Part shown: piece after piece, positions 62,973 through 64,000 of the stretch
How positions within the stretch are numbered: position 1 is the stretch's first letter
Layout: each line of letters begins with the position of its first letter
NCBI GenBank assembly: GCA_018873245.2
Contig: JAEMBT020000005.1
Coordinates: forward strand, 11,860,001-11,924,000
Direction: 5' to 3'
Length of the DNA: 64,000 nt
Source: Archegozetes longisetosus
Taxonomy: Eukaryota > Arthropoda > Arachnida > Sarcoptiformes > Trhypochthoniidae
Position numbers and translations under genes: made by a program
The notes under the pieces: model-generated
What the model was told of the DNA's origin: nothing
Database searches by the model: none
The model's input: only the letters and a program-made list of their open reading frames with translations

Positions 62973-63764
62973 TTCTATTTTTATAAGTTGTACTTGTTAC
63001 CAAAAGAAACCCAAAGCAGACTCTTCAAAAATTAAAACTAGACTATTAGTGCTTTAATTTAACACCAAGAAACGTTTGGGTTTTTATTGGTATCATATGA
63101 CAATAGTCATTTGAAATTTACAAACACAATTTTCCATTACTAAAAAATTATTTATATAAACATTTTAATGTGTTCTTAAAAGCTGTTAATTATAGTTATA
63201 ATTTGGTCAAGATAGAATTAAAATATCTCATTTCGTTATCCTGTAATATTAGTTTGAAATTTGACTCAAAAAATGATCTACCTCTAGTATCCTGTAATAG
63301 CTTATATTACAATATATACATATTTATGCATCAATAACATCCTGTATTAGTATGGGAATGTTTATAATTAAATTGTCTAACATAATTTTCATATGCCGCC
63401 TTTGTCTTTGATTTCGCGTTCAGCGATAGAAAAAAACATTTTTGAAAATTCGATTAATTTGTTTACAAATTAAAACTTTTAAAAAATTATTTGAATTCGA
63501 ATTCGAACAATAATTTATCAATAAATTACGTTTAGTATTAGTTTCATAATAGAAAACCTAAGTTTTGTTTTTTCGCTTATTATTTTTAAGTTTGCGCTTT
63601 CATGGCCCTTTTCACAGTTATCCTGGTGATTTTTCAAAAAACAATTATATTTTTTAAAATGTCCATTATCTGGCTACAATTTACTGAAATCAGTTTGAAA
63701 ATCGAATAATCCAGTCAAAAGTTATTCGACTTCAATCGACTAAAGATAGTTGTTTCCAAGGGTG

Positions 63765-64000
63765 TATATATATATGAACTCAGCAAAGTAAGATCTATCC
63801 AATGATACTAAAATCAGCGGGGCCCAAAAATATTGGTCTTCCTTGTTATTTGTTTATAAAAGCATAAAGATATATCAAATTAAGAAAAAGTTTATTGAAT
63901 AACAAACGAAACGATATATCAATTGAAATTGCCATATTTTTGCAACTATAGCCTAAAGTACTAAAAATTTTAGTTTCAATTTTTAAAAAAATTTGCATAT
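63765..64000. other. Right edge, unassigned
   Basis: DNA after the Tc1-ended element. Phrases such as AGATCTATCCAATGATAC and AATCAGCGGGGCCC have the style of repeats, but no family or gene could be assigned. Confidence 0.3.

Larger units (their letters stand above)
60979..63764 (-). mobile_element. Tc1-ended composite element with SWIM cargo, 2786 bp
   Basis: Terminal inverted repeats 60979-61113 and 63628-63764 are about 135 bp and differ at only a handful of bases. They start CACCCTTGGAAATAACTATC (left) and CACCCTTGGAAACAACTATC (right, inverted). TA flanks each end, as expected of Tc1/mariner elements. Inside, both on the minus strand, are a 368-codon SWIM zinc-finger frame and, nearer the left end, only the last 65 codons of a Tc1-type transposase. 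The catalytic DDE region of a Tc1 transposase was not found, so movement would need an enzyme from elsewhere. The closely matching ends suggest the element is not old. Confidence 0.88.

Noticed and set aside
62374..63057. 227-codon + strand open frame
   Set aside because: It is the antisense shadow of the SWIM-finger ORF; the minus frame has the Cys/His pattern and conserved RARIQSRH motif, the plus frame has none.

Overview
The window reads as AT-rich nuclear DNA of an arthropod. Its genes are split by many GT-AG introns. One gene belongs to the sidestep (Side) family of immunoglobulin receptors, known from arthropods, and another is a DUF229 sulfatase-like gene, a family frequent in arthropods and nematodes. 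Tc1/mariner, hAT and non-LTR element remains are common. A mite or other chelicerate is possible, but the sequence does not settle this. There are no bacterial operons, rRNA genes or CRISPR arrays.

Layout. 1-23,092: very AT-rich, no recognisable gene; it holds an AG microsatellite, a 625-bp inverted-repeat element at 19,364-19,988 and a weak coding-like patch near 16.3-16.9 kb. 23,093-40,592 (+): fifteen exons of a Side-family cell-surface receptor, rebuilt here by matching splice sites and reading phase. It has five Ig domains, one FN3-like domain, one transmembrane segment and a cytoplasmic tail; the first exon was not found. Its introns carry a Tc1-like MITE, a palindrome of about 670 bp, a 724-bp inverted-repeat element, a 580-bp inverted-repeat element and a foldback element with TTAGG-like DNA inside. 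40,593-47,161: an intergenic transposon field with a hAT element that has an 8-bp target duplication, another hAT C-terminal remnant beside two GC-rich hairpins, and a solo-LTR-like piece. 47,162-54,226 (-): a six-exon DUF229 membrane enzyme gene whose frame is intact over 628 codons except for two tryptophan-to-stop changes. A dead non-LTR retrotransposon lies antisense in its second intron. 54,227-64,000: intergenic repeats, among them a foldback MITE, a hAT remnant, a 308-bp MITE and, at 60,979-63,764, a 2.8-kb element with Tc1-type ends. That last element carries a 368-codon SWIM zinc-finger ORF plus only the C-terminal tail of a Tc1 transposase.

The two host genes are convergent and show no sign of working together. 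Side proteins are known in Drosophila as ligands of Beat receptors in axon guidance. DUF229 proteins are predicted membrane-anchored hydrolases of the alkaline-phosphatase/sulfatase fold. The most unusual items are the composite Tc1-ended element with SWIM cargo, the DUF229 gene with exactly two Trp-codon stops in an otherwise perfect frame, and the long palindrome in a Side intron.
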